A stretch of DNA of 12,511 nt from an uncultured Selenomonadales bacterium (lineage in GTDB: Bacteria > Bacillota_C > Negativicutes > Selenomonadales > Selenomonadaceae). The notes under the pieces were generated by a model. That model was given only the letters and a program-made list of their open reading frames with translations. It did not search any database and was not told where the DNA came from. The stretch spans positions 1 to 12,511 of the forward strand of contig CALGGX010000440.1 in assembly GCA_937916025.1 (NCBI GenBank), written 5' to 3'. A program made the translations under genes and the position numbers. Numbering within the stretch: position 1 is the first letter of the stretch; each line of letters opens with the position of its first letter. Shown piece after piece: positions 1 through 7,135 of this stretch.

Positions 1-32
1 GGTCGAGGGTTCGAATCCCTTCGTCTCCACCA
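1..32 (+). tRNA. 3' end of a tRNA gene, probably tRNA-Ala (5' part outside window)
   Basis: Bases 5-9 pair with 17-21 as a five-base-pair T stem (one G-T pair) around the classic TTCGAAT loop at 10-16. Bases 22-28 (CGTCTCC) are the 3' strand of the acceptor stem, followed by discriminator A at 29 and an encoded CCA at 30-32. Bases 1-4 (GGTC) fit the end of a short class I variable loop. The sixth-from-last base of the acceptor-plus-A segment is U70, which would form the G3-U70 pair that marks alanine tRNA if the missing 5' strand is GGGGACG. A tmRNA also carries an alanine-type acceptor and remains possible; the anticodon lies outside the window. The gene borders the glycan cluster and could be a genomic-island junction. 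Confidence 0.85.
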
Positions 33-44
33 ATTAAATATCAA

Positions 45-52
45 TTTTTTTT
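45..52 (+). repeat. T8 homopolymer in the tRNA-aminotransferase gap
   Basis: A run of eight T lies between the tRNA end (32) and the first coding start (72). No hairpin directly precedes it except the mature tRNA itself, so it is not a convincing terminator. No clear -35/-10 pair is visible in this 39-base gap, so the first gene may depend on read-through from the tRNA or on a promoter upstream of the window. The same run length as the G8 tracts downstream is noteworthy but may be chance in an AT-rich spacer. Confidence 0.4.
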
Positions 53-71
53 ATTTAACGGGGAATTTCAA

Positions 72-1184
72 ATGACAAAAATACTTGTACCGCCGACGCG
101 TCCCGTTCTGCCGAATTTTGATCAATACGTCGACGAGATCAAATCGATTTGGCAAACGGGAGCCATGACAAACAACGGACCGAAACTCCGTACATTCAAA
201 TCGAAACTGCAGGAGTATTTGAACCATCCGAACCTCGATCTGTTTGTCAACGGGCATTCGGCACTCGAAATTGCGTTGCATTCTCTGAAATTGGACGGAG
301 AAGTCATTACTTCGCCGTTTACTTTTATTTCCACCACAAACGCAATCGTCCGCAGCGGTTTGACGCCCGTTTTTTGCGATGTCGATAATACTTACAACAT
401 CGATCCGAACAAAATCGAAGAATTGATCACGGAAAAGACTTCCGCAATCGTCACGCCTCATATCTTCGGCATTCCTTGCGATGTCAAACGCATTGAAGAG
501 ATTGCCGCAAAACACAATTTGAAGTTGATCTTCGACGCGGCGCAGGCATTCGGAACAAAAGTTGACGGACGCCATGTCGTTCTTTTCGGCGACATTACGA
601 TGGTCAGCTTCCATGCAATCAAGATTTTCAACAGCATCGAAGGCGGCATGCTCGTTTACAAAGCTCCGAGTCTGCAAAAGACTTTCGAGCTGTATCGCAA
701 TTTCGGAGTCAATTACGAGACGTCGGACGTCGATCTTTGCGGGTTCAACGCGAAGATGAACGAATTCCAAGCGGCAATGGGGCTTTGCAATTTGCCGAAT
801 TTCGAGAACGAGATCGCGACGCGTCACAAATTGGCGTTGCGTTATGCCGAGAAACTGGCTCCGATCGCGGGCGTCAAGATTTTCGATTACAAAGAAAATG
901 TTCGATACAATCATGCGTATTACCCCGTGCTCATCGACGAAGCCGAATTCGGCTTAAATCGCGACACGGTTTGGGAGCGGCTCCGCGACGAAGGCATAAT
1001 GACTCGAAAACTCTACGATCGCCTGACATGCGATACGGTTGCACATGCCGAAAACGGCAGACGCGGCGATCTTTCAACCGCGCGGAAATTGTCGACAATG
1101 TCGTTGGATTTGCCGATGTACGGCACTTTGACATTCGATGATGTTGATCTGATCGCGAACTCGATCGCCGAGTTGAAGAGGTAA
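72..1184 (+). CDS. DegT/DnrJ/EryC1/StrS-type sugar aminotransferase
   Basis: This 370-residue protein has the length and layout of PLP-dependent aminotransferases that put an amino group on a nucleotide-linked keto sugar, usually with glutamate as donor. Visible motifs are the substrate-side segment SPFTFISTTNAI (81-92), FDAAQAFG (154-161) with Asp155 expected to bind the PLP ring nitrogen, and SFHAIKIFNSIEGG (179-192) with Lys184 as the expected Schiff-base lysine. The ATG at 72 follows a purine-rich GGGGAA site at 60-65. It is the first gene of the cluster and ends four bases before the next start, so cotranscription is likely. No 4,6-dehydratase that would make a keto substrate is in the window, so that step must be encoded elsewhere. 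The formyltransferase at 11701 could act on its amino product. Family is secure; the exact sugar is unknown. Confidence 0.92.
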   Translation: MTKILVPPTRPVLPNFDQYVDEIKSIWQTGAMTNNGPKLRTFKSKLQEYLNHPNLDLFVNGHSALEIALHSLKLDGEVITSPFTFISTTNAIVRSGLTPVFCDVDNTYNIDPNKIEELITEKTSAIVTPHIFGIPCDVKRIEEIAAKHNLKLIFDAAQAFGTKVDGRHVVLFGDITMVSFHAIKIFNSIEGGMLVYKAPSLQKTFELYRNFGVNYETSDVDLCGFNAKMNEFQAAMGLCNLPNFENEIATRHKLALRYAEKLAPIAGVKIFDYKENVRYNHAYYPVLIDEAEFGLNRDTVWERLRDEGIMTRKLYDRLTCDTVAHAENGRRGDLSTARKLSTMSLDLPMYGTLTFDDVDLIANSIAELKR

Positions 1185-1188
1185 TTGT

Positions 1189-2796
1189 ATGGAAAACGAA
1201 AACACTTTTGATCGCGTCGACATCGATTTTGAAGCGATAGCAAACTCGTTGCAGGGATCAAATCAAGTTGTGATTTACGGCGTCAATCCCATGGCAATGA
1301 TCACGATGCTCGAACTCTCTTTAATCAACATTCCGACGGTCTTTTTTGCGGATGAAGCTCCGGATCGACAAGGTTATTTCGGCAGACCGGTTCTCAAAAT
1401 GACCGACATTCCGCCCGCAATCAGTTTGAATCCGCTCGTGATCATTGCAAAAAAACTCGACGACGAAGAGCCGATAAGAGATGCATTCCGTCAACGCGGC
1501 TACTTTAAATTCTTCAGCTTGAAGACGTTGCAATACGTCAATCGGCAACGGCAACGGCGAATCGAAATGCAATGGCTTTCGCAAATTGCCCGCATGATTA
1601 ATGTTTCTTCCGATAAACCGGTCGACGCGGGCATGAAAATGCAAATGCTCTTGCAAATGAATCACAACAAAGAATTGCGCAAGGCAGTCTTCGTGTCGTT
1701 GAATCTTTCGGCGCGCTCCTACAAAATCATGAAAGCCGTTCAAAAACAAGGCATCAAAGTCGATTACATTCATGTTTTGGGCGGAGCCGCCGATCCAAGT
1801 GTTCGCGAATCGGTCATTGCCGAAGCGGACTCTTATTCCGAAACCGGCTCGCATATTGATCTTCTCATTCGACTGATGACGAGCCAAGCATCGTTTGTTC
1901 ATCTGTTTTCGCATGCTTGGAGCCCGGAGCTCATGTGCATCATGTCGTACTTGATTTACAAAAAGAAATTTCTGCCGACCGTTGTTTTCGATCAATACGA
2001 TGTCGGCAGACTTTATACCAATTTCCCGCAATTGACTTATGCCAACGAACAATTCTGCATGGAAAATGCCGATATCGTCACCGATCGTTCGTTTGAAGTC
2101 GACTACTTGATCGAGCATCACGACTGCAAATTGCAACGTCCGAAAGTGCAACTCTTTGACGGTTGCGACGAGCGCATTCAAGCTCCGTACTTCATCATCA
2201 AAGACGACGCGCCGTTGCGGCTGTGCTATGCCGGAGGTCTCGTCAATGTCAAAGTGCAGGACGATTGGGATTGGACGGGCTTGGCGAAGTATTGCGAGGA
2301 AAAACGTTGTCATATTGATGTTTATCCCGCCCCGGGCAATTGGCGCGATCCGAATTACAAACAGCGTTTTGAAGAATTCTTCATCTGGGATCGCGAAATT
2401 GAGTTTTTCAATCTCCACAACCCCGTGCCTTATGCCAATCTCGTGAAGACTTTGAATCAATACGATTACGGAACGCATCCGATGAAGCGCGTCGGCGAGC
2501 ATTCAACGGCGGATCAACTCGGATATTACACAAAATGGAAGCGCGTCTATGCTTCATCGAATCACTTTTTCGATTACATCAGTGCCGGACTGCCGATCAT
2601 TGCAAATCGTCCGGAGCGAACCTCCAAGTATTTTGAATCGCTGGGCATTGGAATCAATTACGCCGTTGAGGATTACGATTTTGAATTTCTTAAAGCGAAC
2701 CGGCAAAAATATCGCGAGCGCGTTAAAGAGGTCAGACCGCAATTATATACAAACAATCTCGTCAAGCCTCTGCTCGAATTGATTTTGCCGATTTGA
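1189..2796 (+). CDS. Glycosyltransferase-like protein with N-terminal nucleotide-binding-like domain
   Basis: A 535-residue soluble protein with no signal peptide or membrane segment visible. Residues about 25-110 (VVIYGVNPMAMITML, FFADEAPDRQGYFG) resemble the N-terminal IYGAG...FxDDDP module of the two FkbM proteins downstream. Residues about 160-535 look like a GT-B type glycosyltransferase: a Rossmann-like start (KAVFVSLNLSARSYKIM), LRLCYAGGL near 345, and DYISAGLPIIANRPERTSKYFESLG at about 462-486, the position where family 4 enzymes bind the donor nucleotide. The ATG at 1189 sits behind GAAGAGG at 1174-1180, which overlaps the end of the upstream gene. It has no homopolymer switch. It most likely adds a sugar to the glycan made by the cluster; donor and acceptor are unknown, and the transferase call is by pattern only. 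Confidence 0.7.
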   Translation: MENENTFDRVDIDFEAIANSLQGSNQVVIYGVNPMAMITMLELSLINIPTVFFADEAPDRQGYFGRPVLKMTDIPPAISLNPLVIIAKKLDDEEPIRDAFRQRGYFKFFSLKTLQYVNRQRQRRIEMQWLSQIARMINVSSDKPVDAGMKMQMLLQMNHNKELRKAVFVSLNLSARSYKIMKAVQKQGIKVDYIHVLGGAADPSVRESVIAEADSYSETGSHIDLLIRLMTSQASFVHLFSHAWSPELMCIMSYLIYKKKFLPTVVFDQYDVGRLYTNFPQLTYANEQFCMENADIVTDRSFEVDYLIEHHDCKLQRPKVQLFDGCDERIQAPYFIIKDDAPLRLCYAGGLVNVKVQDDWDWTGLAKYCEEKRCHIDVYPAPGNWRDPNYKQRFEEFFIWDREIEFFNLHNPVPYANLVKTLNQYDYGTHPMKRVGEHSTADQLGYYTKWKRVYASSNHFFDYISAGLPIIANRPERTSKYFESLGIGINYAVEDYDFEFLKANRQKYRERVKEVRPQLYTNNLVKPLLELILPI

Positions 2797-2810
2797 TTGG
2801 GAGAGATACA

Positions 2811-3398
2811 ATGTCATACATTACTTCATCGATCGAGACACTCAAAAAGGTGCGTCTGATCAAAGGATTCTCAACCCCCCCCTGTGTTGAAAGTGTTGAA
2901 TCGTACGATGACATCATCACGACTCTGACGGAGTGTTTTCTCGTTGCGAAGAAAAATCGCAACATGATTTTTTTCATCGGAAACGGCGGAAGTGCCGCAA
3001 TTTCGATGCATATGACCGTGGACTTTTTGAAGAACGGCGGCATGCGTACTCACGGTATGCATGATCCCGCCGTTCTTACTTGTCTTGGAAACGATTACGG
3101 CTACGAACATGTCTTTGACAAGCAGATCGAAATGATCGCAAAGTCGAATGACGTGCTCGCGGCCGTTTCCAGTTCCGGAGAGTCGCCGAACATTCTCAAC
3201 GCCGTTCATTCCGCGCGGAAGATCGGTTGTGCGATCATCACTCTGTCCGGCTTCAAGGCAGAAAACAGTCTCAGTCGACTCGGCGATCTGAACATCCACG
3301 TTCCGAGCATGAATTACGGCACGGTCGAGTCAATTCACAACATGATTTTGCAGGACGTCGTCGATGAGATCAAACGCATTTCCGAAGGGGGAATTTGA
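2811..3398 (+). CDS. SIS-domain phosphosugar isomerase, GmhA-like (phase-variable, ON)
   Basis: A 195-residue protein of the sedoheptulose-7-phosphate isomerase type, the first committed step of ADP- and GDP-heptose synthesis. The phosphate-binding loop FIGNGGSAA is at 55-63 and the second phosphate motif SSSGESPN at 120-127. His67 and Asp71 fall where GmhA has its metal-binding His and Glu (an Asp for Glu change), and His176 fits the C-terminal catalytic His. The start is ATG 2811 behind GGGAGAG (2799-2805); an earlier in-frame TTG at 2793 has no better site. Eight C at 2875-2882 encode Thr22-Pro-Pro24 in a loop before the SIS core. C8 keeps the frame open; C7 or C9 meets a stop soon after, leaving a short peptide without the active site. 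Its substrate may differ from sedoheptulose 7-phosphate. Confidence 0.88.
   Translation: MSYITSSIETLKKVRLIKGFSTPPCVESVESYDDIITTLTECFLVAKKNRNMIFFIGNGGSAAISMHMTVDFLKNGGMRTHGMHDPAVLTCLGNDYGYEHVFDKQIEMIAKSNDVLAAVSSSGESPNILNAVHSARKIGCAIITLSGFKAENSLSRLGDLNIHVPSMNYGTVESIHNMILQDVVDEIKRISEGGI
2875..2882 (-). repeat. Poly-C/poly-G tract of 8 in the isomerase gene (frame ON)
   Basis: Eight C on the + strand, so the G run is on the - strand, opposite to the other four tracts. With nine C the reading frame meets TGA at once (in the TGTTGA after the tract); with seven C it reaches a TGA after about 17 codons. Bases 2865-2885 are the exact reverse complement of 3531-3551 in the epimerase gene (ACA-G8-TTGAGAATCC read on the - strand). 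Confidence 0.85.
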
Positions 3399-3399
3399 A

Positions 3400-4410
3400 A
3401 TGAAATCACTCGTCACGGGCGGTTGCGGCTTTATCGGCTCGCACATGGTCGATCGACTGCTCGCCGAAGGGCATGAAGTCGTCGTCATTGACAATTGCAG
3501 TACCGGCAGAGCCGAGAATTTGCAACACATACAGGGGGGGGTTGAGAATCCTCCGAAACTCAAAGTCGTTTTCGGCGACATTTGCGATGAAGAATTGATC
3601 GCGCCGCTGTTTGAAGGCGTCGATTGGGTATTTCATTTCGCGGCGTTGGCGGATATCGTTCCGTCGATCCAAAAGCCGGTCGAATATTTTCATTCCAATG
3701 TGGACGGCACGTTTGCGGTATTGCAGGCGGCACGCAAAGCCGGAGTCAAACGTTTTCTCTACGCCGCGTCTTCTTCCTGCTACGGCATTCCCGACAAATA
3801 TCCGACAAATGAACTTGCCGAATTCCGTCCGCAATATCCTTACGCCTTGACAAAGCGGCTCGGCGAGGAATTGGCTTTGCACTGGGCGCAAGTCTATAAA
3901 CTTCCCGTCGTCTCGCTTTGCATGTTCAACGTCTACGGTCCGCGCTCCCGAACGTCCGGAACTTACGGCGCGGTCTTCGGCGTTTTTCTCGGACAAAAAC
4001 TCGCCGGCAAACCTTACACCATTGTCGGCACCGGCGAACAGACACGAGATTTTACTTACGTCACGGACGTCGTCGACGCGTTTTGGACGGCAGCAAATTC
4101 GAATATCGTCGGCGAGAGATTTAATGTCGGCAGTGAGCATACTTACTCCGTCAATCGGCTCGTCGAATTGTTGGGCGAAGGCAAGCCGTATGAAGTCGTT
4201 CATATTCCGAAACGCCCCGGCGAACCCGATTGCACTTGGGCGGATACGACGAAGATCAACTCGATGTTGAATTGGCATCCGAAAGTCAGTTTGGAAGAAG
4301 GCGTCAAACACATCATCGAAAACATAGATTATTGGCGCAAAGCTCCCGTGTGGACGCCGGAAACGATCAAAGAAGCCACTGCGGATTGGTTTAAATTCTT
4401 GAGTAAGTAA
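3400..4410 (+). CDS. NAD-dependent nucleotide-sugar epimerase, extended SDR family (phase-variable, ON)
   Basis: A 336-residue extended short-chain dehydrogenase. The NAD-binding motif TGGCGFIG is at 6-13, a Ser-rich catalytic strand AASSSCYG at 123-129, and the Tyr148-x3-Lys152 pair in YPYALTK. The Ser-Ser-Cys segment in place of Thr-Asp-Glu argues for an epimerase (UDP-glucose 4-epimerase or WbpP type) rather than an RmlB-type 4,6-dehydratase. The start ATG 3400 has GAAGGGGGA at 3384-3392 in front and lies one base after the isomerase stop; the in-frame ATG at 3364 is inside the isomerase gene and has no site of its own. A G8 tract at 3534-3541 codes for the end of Gln45 plus Gly-Gly and the first base of Val48, in a surface loop after the first Rossmann strands. 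G8 is in frame; G7 and G9 truncate. Substrate unknown. Confidence 0.9.
   Translation: MKSLVTGGCGFIGSHMVDRLLAEGHEVVVIDNCSTGRAENLQHIQGGVENPPKLKVVFGDICDEELIAPLFEGVDWVFHFAALADIVPSIQKPVEYFHSNVDGTFAVLQAARKAGVKRFLYAASSSCYGIPDKYPTNELAEFRPQYPYALTKRLGEELALHWAQVYKLPVVSLCMFNVYGPRSRTSGTYGAVFGVFLGQKLAGKPYTIVGTGEQTRDFTYVTDVVDAFWTAANSNIVGERFNVGSEHTYSVNRLVELLGEGKPYEVVHIPKRPGEPDCTWADTTKINSMLNWHPKVSLEEGVKHIIENIDYWRKAPVWTPETIKEATADWFKFLSK
3534..3541 (+). repeat. Poly-G tract of 8 in the epimerase gene (frame ON)
   Basis: Eight G inside the coding sequence, flanked by ACA before and TTGAGAATCC after. G9 would read GGG GGG GGT TGA and stop at once; G7 would run about 15 further codons to a TGA. Either change removes nearly all of the enzyme. 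The tract plus flanks (3531-3551) is a perfect inverted copy of 2865-2885. Confidence 0.88.
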
Positions 4411-4423
4411 AGGGCTTGAATCC

Positions 4424-5962
4424 ATGAACAAAATCGTAACCCAACAGGAATTTCATGAACTTCGTGAAGGTTTTAGAGCGAAAAACAAAACCGTGGTACT
4501 CTGCCACGGCGTTTTCGATCTCCTGCATTACGGACATATCGAGCACCTGCAGGAAGCGAAAGCGCAAGGCGACATTCTCGTCGTTTCGGTTACCGCCTCG
4601 AAGTACGTCAACAAAGGACCGGGGCGTCCGTATTTCAGCGATCAACAGCGCATGCAGTTTTTGGCGAGCATCGAGTGTGTCGATTACGTCGTTTTGAGCG
4701 AAGCCGTCACCGTTCATGAAGTCGTCAAAAATGTACAACCCGATATTTACGTCAAAGGCGCGGAATATGCCGTTGCACAGAATGACGTTACCGGCAATAT
4801 CGACGCCGAACGAGAGATTGTCGAGCAGTACGGCGGTCGGATATATTTCACTTCGGGCGAAGTTTACAGCTCGACGAAATTGCTGAACAGATTTTTCGAT
4901 GCCCTGCCGGAAAATGTCATCAAAGAATCGCAGGAAATGCGTAAAAAACACGGTGCAAACGTTTTTGAGCAAATTCGCGATCGCGTCGAGTCTTTTCGCG
5001 ATCTGAACGTGCTGGTCGTCGGCGACATCATCATCGACGAGTACGTTTTTTGCAAAGTGCAGGGCTTGACGATGAAAGACTCGGCAATGTCGACGCTGTA
5101 CAATTCTTATGACAGATATGCGGGAGGCGCGCTTGCCGTCGCCCGGCATTTGGCGAATTTCGCGGGCAAGGTGACGTTCCTCTCGCAAATGGGCATGGAA
5201 GAGGACATCTTGAATTACATTCTGCCGAAAATGCCGCCCGTCGAATGCCGCATCGTTCAATCGAAAAACTTCATCACGCCCGTCAAGCGTCGATACTTGA
5301 AAGTCAACAATCTTCGGCAGGAGTTTGACAAGCTGTTTTCGATCAATCATCTCTCGACGTTTGAACAGCTGAAAAATGTCGACTACGGCAATTTCTACCG
5401 CAATCTCGAAGAAATGTTGCCGAATTACGATGTGATTGTGGTTTGCGATTACGGACATGGATTGTTGCAGGATAAAGCACTCCGAATGATTGAAGAACGG
5501 GCAAAATTTTTGGCGGTCAACTGTCAAACAAACTCGTCGAATTACGGCATGAATCTCATTACGAAATACACCCGCGCGGATTGCTTTGTGCTCGATGAGC
5601 GCGAACTTCGATTGGCGGCGGGCGCGTCTTTGGATGATAATCGCACCGTGTTGCATAAACTCTGCACACAACTGCACAGCAAATATGCATGGCTGACGTT
5701 GGGAGCGGACGGCGCGCTCGGCATTGACGGCGAGATCGAAGCAAAGCAGTCGGCAGTTACTCTTCATGTCAAAGATACGGTCGGAGCCGGAGATGCGTTT
5801 TACTCGCTGGCACTGTTGGCGGCGGCGGTCGATATTCCGATCGATCAGGCAACATTGGTCGGAAATATCGCCGGCGCGATCAAAACCAACCTGCTCGGCA
5901 ATTCGCGCCCGGTGGCAAAGGTTGATCTTCTGAAATTCCTCGGCACGGTCTTGAATGTTTAA
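4424..5962 (+). CDS. Bifunctional nucleotidyltransferase-PfkB sugar kinase, HldE/RfaE-like with swapped domain order (copy 1)
   Basis: A 512-residue fusion. Residues about 20-160 are a cytidylyltransferase-fold domain: HGVFDLLHYGH with HYGH at 35-38 (the HxGH nucleotide-binding motif), KGPGRPYF (64-71) and SSTKLL (149-154). Residues about 193-512 are a PfkB/ribokinase-type kinase beginning VLVVGDIIIDEYVF and ending with DTVGAGDAF, where Asp457 is the expected catalytic base. In Escherichia coli HldE the kinase comes first; here the order is reversed. With the upstream isomerase it would fit activation of a heptose 7-phosphate-like sugar, kinase then nucleotidyl transfer; no GmhB-type phosphatase is present, so the substrate may be different. 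Start ATG 4424 lies 13 bases after the epimerase stop with only a weak AAAGGG in front. A close paralogue is at 8360. No homopolymer switch. Confidence 0.87.
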   Translation: MNKIVTQQEFHELREGFRAKNKTVVLCHGVFDLLHYGHIEHLQEAKAQGDILVVSVTASKYVNKGPGRPYFSDQQRMQFLASIECVDYVVLSEAVTVHEVVKNVQPDIYVKGAEYAVAQNDVTGNIDAEREIVEQYGGRIYFTSGEVYSSTKLLNRFFDALPENVIKESQEMRKKHGANVFEQIRDRVESFRDLNVLVVGDIIIDEYVFCKVQGLTMKDSAMSTLYNSYDRYAGGALAVARHLANFAGKVTFLSQMGMEEDILNYILPKMPPVECRIVQSKNFITPVKRRYLKVNNLRQEFDKLFSINHLSTFEQLKNVDYGNFYRNLEEMLPNYDVIVVCDYGHGLLQDKALRMIEERAKFLAVNCQTNSSNYGMNLITKYTRADCFVLDERELRLAAGASLDDNRTVLHKLCTQLHSKYAWLTLGADGALGIDGEIEAKQSAVTLHVKDTVGAGDAFYSLALLAAAVDIPIDQATLVGNIAGAIKTNLLGNSRPVAKVDLLKFLGTVLNV

Positions 5963-5975
5963 AAGTATTTTTTGT

Positions 5976-5982
5976 GAGGTGA
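5976..5982 (+). promoter_or_regulatory. Ribosome binding site fixing a TTG start
   Basis: GAGGTGA lies six bases upstream of TTG at 5989 and there is no suitable ATG nearby, so it decides the start of the first FkbM gene. A similar AGGTGA overlaps the stop of that gene (7125-7130) and serves the second FkbM gene at 7136. Confidence 0.75.
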
Positions 5983-5988
5983 CAACCG

Positions 5989-7130
5989 TTGAAAGAAATT
6001 ACACGCGATAACAGCGCGGAGATCAAACGCGAATTGGAAAATTCGACGACGTTCATTTACGGCGCGGGCACGCTCGGACGCCAGACTCTGAAATTGTTGA
6101 ATGAAATGCAACTTGATGCGGATTACTTTGTCGACGACGATCCGAGTAAACACGGAACGCTTGTCGAAGGCAAAAAATGTTTCGGCTTCGACGATCTGAA
6201 ACGCATTTCAAAATCCGAAAAAACGAGCGTCATAATGGGCAGCAGTTTTGCACGGGTGATTTTGGAAAGGCTTAAGACAATTCCCGTCGAGATTTACGAA
6301 ATATACTCGATGTTGGTCAGCGATTGCGATAATGCGTTGGATCGATGCCTGTCGATGAAACAATCGTCGGCGGATTGGAATGCGAAATGGCATGAAGTCA
6401 AACACATTTTCGGCGATGAAGAGTCGCGGCGAATTTGGCAATTGATGGCTGATGTTGCCAACGGCGGCGAATTGTTGAAAGAACGGTTTATTGCCGTTTC
6501 GTCGACGGAGGAGCATTACTTCGTCTCGCCGATTCCGCAATTGCTGAACGAAAACTCGGTGCTGGTCGATTGCGGCGCATACACCGGCGACATGCTCGGG
6601 CAGTTGACGCGAAACAACATTCGCTTCGGCAAGATTTACGAGATCGAGGCAAATCCCGTCGTCTTTCCGAAAATCGCCGAGAACGCCGCCAAGTTGAATT
6701 TGACGGATAAAGTCGTTCCCGTCAATTGCGGCTTGTCGAATGCGAAGGGCGAGATGAATTTTTTGGTGCGCGACGAGAATTTGGCGGCGAGTTATCTCCT
6801 CGATCCGGCTGAAGTCGAGAAACATAGGGGGGGGTACAAACAATCACAATTCCGACCGGAACATTGATTGACATTGTCGATGAGAAGATCGATTTTCTGA
6901 AGACGGACATTGAAGGAGCCGAGCTTCCGATGTTGCGCGGTGCAAAAGATTTACTCCGCACTTCGCGTCCGATTTTGGCGATTTCGATTTATCATTCTCT
7001 CGACGATGTGATCGATATTCCGATTTTTTTGTATGAAGAACTCGCCGATTATACATTTTTCCTGCGGCATCATTCGTATTACGTCGGCGAGACGGTTTTC
7101 TACGGCATTCCGAATGAATTGATCAGGTGA
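5989..7130 (+). CDS. FkbM-family methyltransferase, paralogue 1 (frameshifted at G8: phase OFF)
   Basis: As given, translation from TTG 5989 stops at 6865-6867 after 292 residues; the rest of the protein lies one frame away up to the TGA at 7128-7130. Adding one G to the tract at 6827-6834 (G9) joins the halves into 380 residues: ...GGVQTITIPTGTLID... FLKTDIEGAE. The N-terminal part has the IYGAG (23-27) and FVDDDP (47-52) module, then VLVDCGAYTGD (191-201), the SAM-binding motif I. The OFF product lacks the FkbM core motif KTDIEGAE and should be inactive. The joined protein aligns throughout with the intact neighbour at 7136, which supports a switch or recent frameshift rather than decay. 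FkbM enzymes typically O-methylate sugars or small molecules. Slippage during transcription or ribosomal frameshifting on the G run could still give some full-length product. Confidence 0.85.
6827..6834 (+). repeat. Poly-G tract of 8 in FkbM paralogue 1 (frame OFF)
   Basis: Eight G preceded by ACATA and followed by TACAAAC. G9 restores the full 380-residue frame; G8 stops at 6865 and G7 at the TGA of the third frame a few codons earlier or later, so only G9 (or G6/G12) is ON. Its flanks are the most diverged of the five tracts. Confidence 0.87.
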
Positions 7131-7135
7131 TGTAA

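Noticed and set aside
1..32. tmRNA (ssrA) 3' end
   Set aside because: The acceptor end would fit, but the preceding GGTC matches a short class I tRNA variable loop better; not fully excluded because the 5' part is outside the window.
2793..2810. Upstream TTG start for the isomerase
   Set aside because: It overlaps the previous stop and would put the GGGAGAG ribosome site inside the gene; ATG 2811 has correct spacing.
4391..5767. Long open frame of 458 codons on the - strand
   Set aside because: It lies wholly opposite the transferase-kinase gene, whose protein motifs are unmistakable; the low-stop reverse frame follows from codon bias (frequent TCG, GTC, GAC). The same applies to - strand frames at 51-914, 1321-2502, 3406-4431 and 8948-9913.
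6864..7130. Independent 88-residue gene
   Set aside because: It is the C-terminal third of the FkbM protein (FLKTDIEGAE onward) displaced by the G8 frameshift, with no ribosome site of its own.
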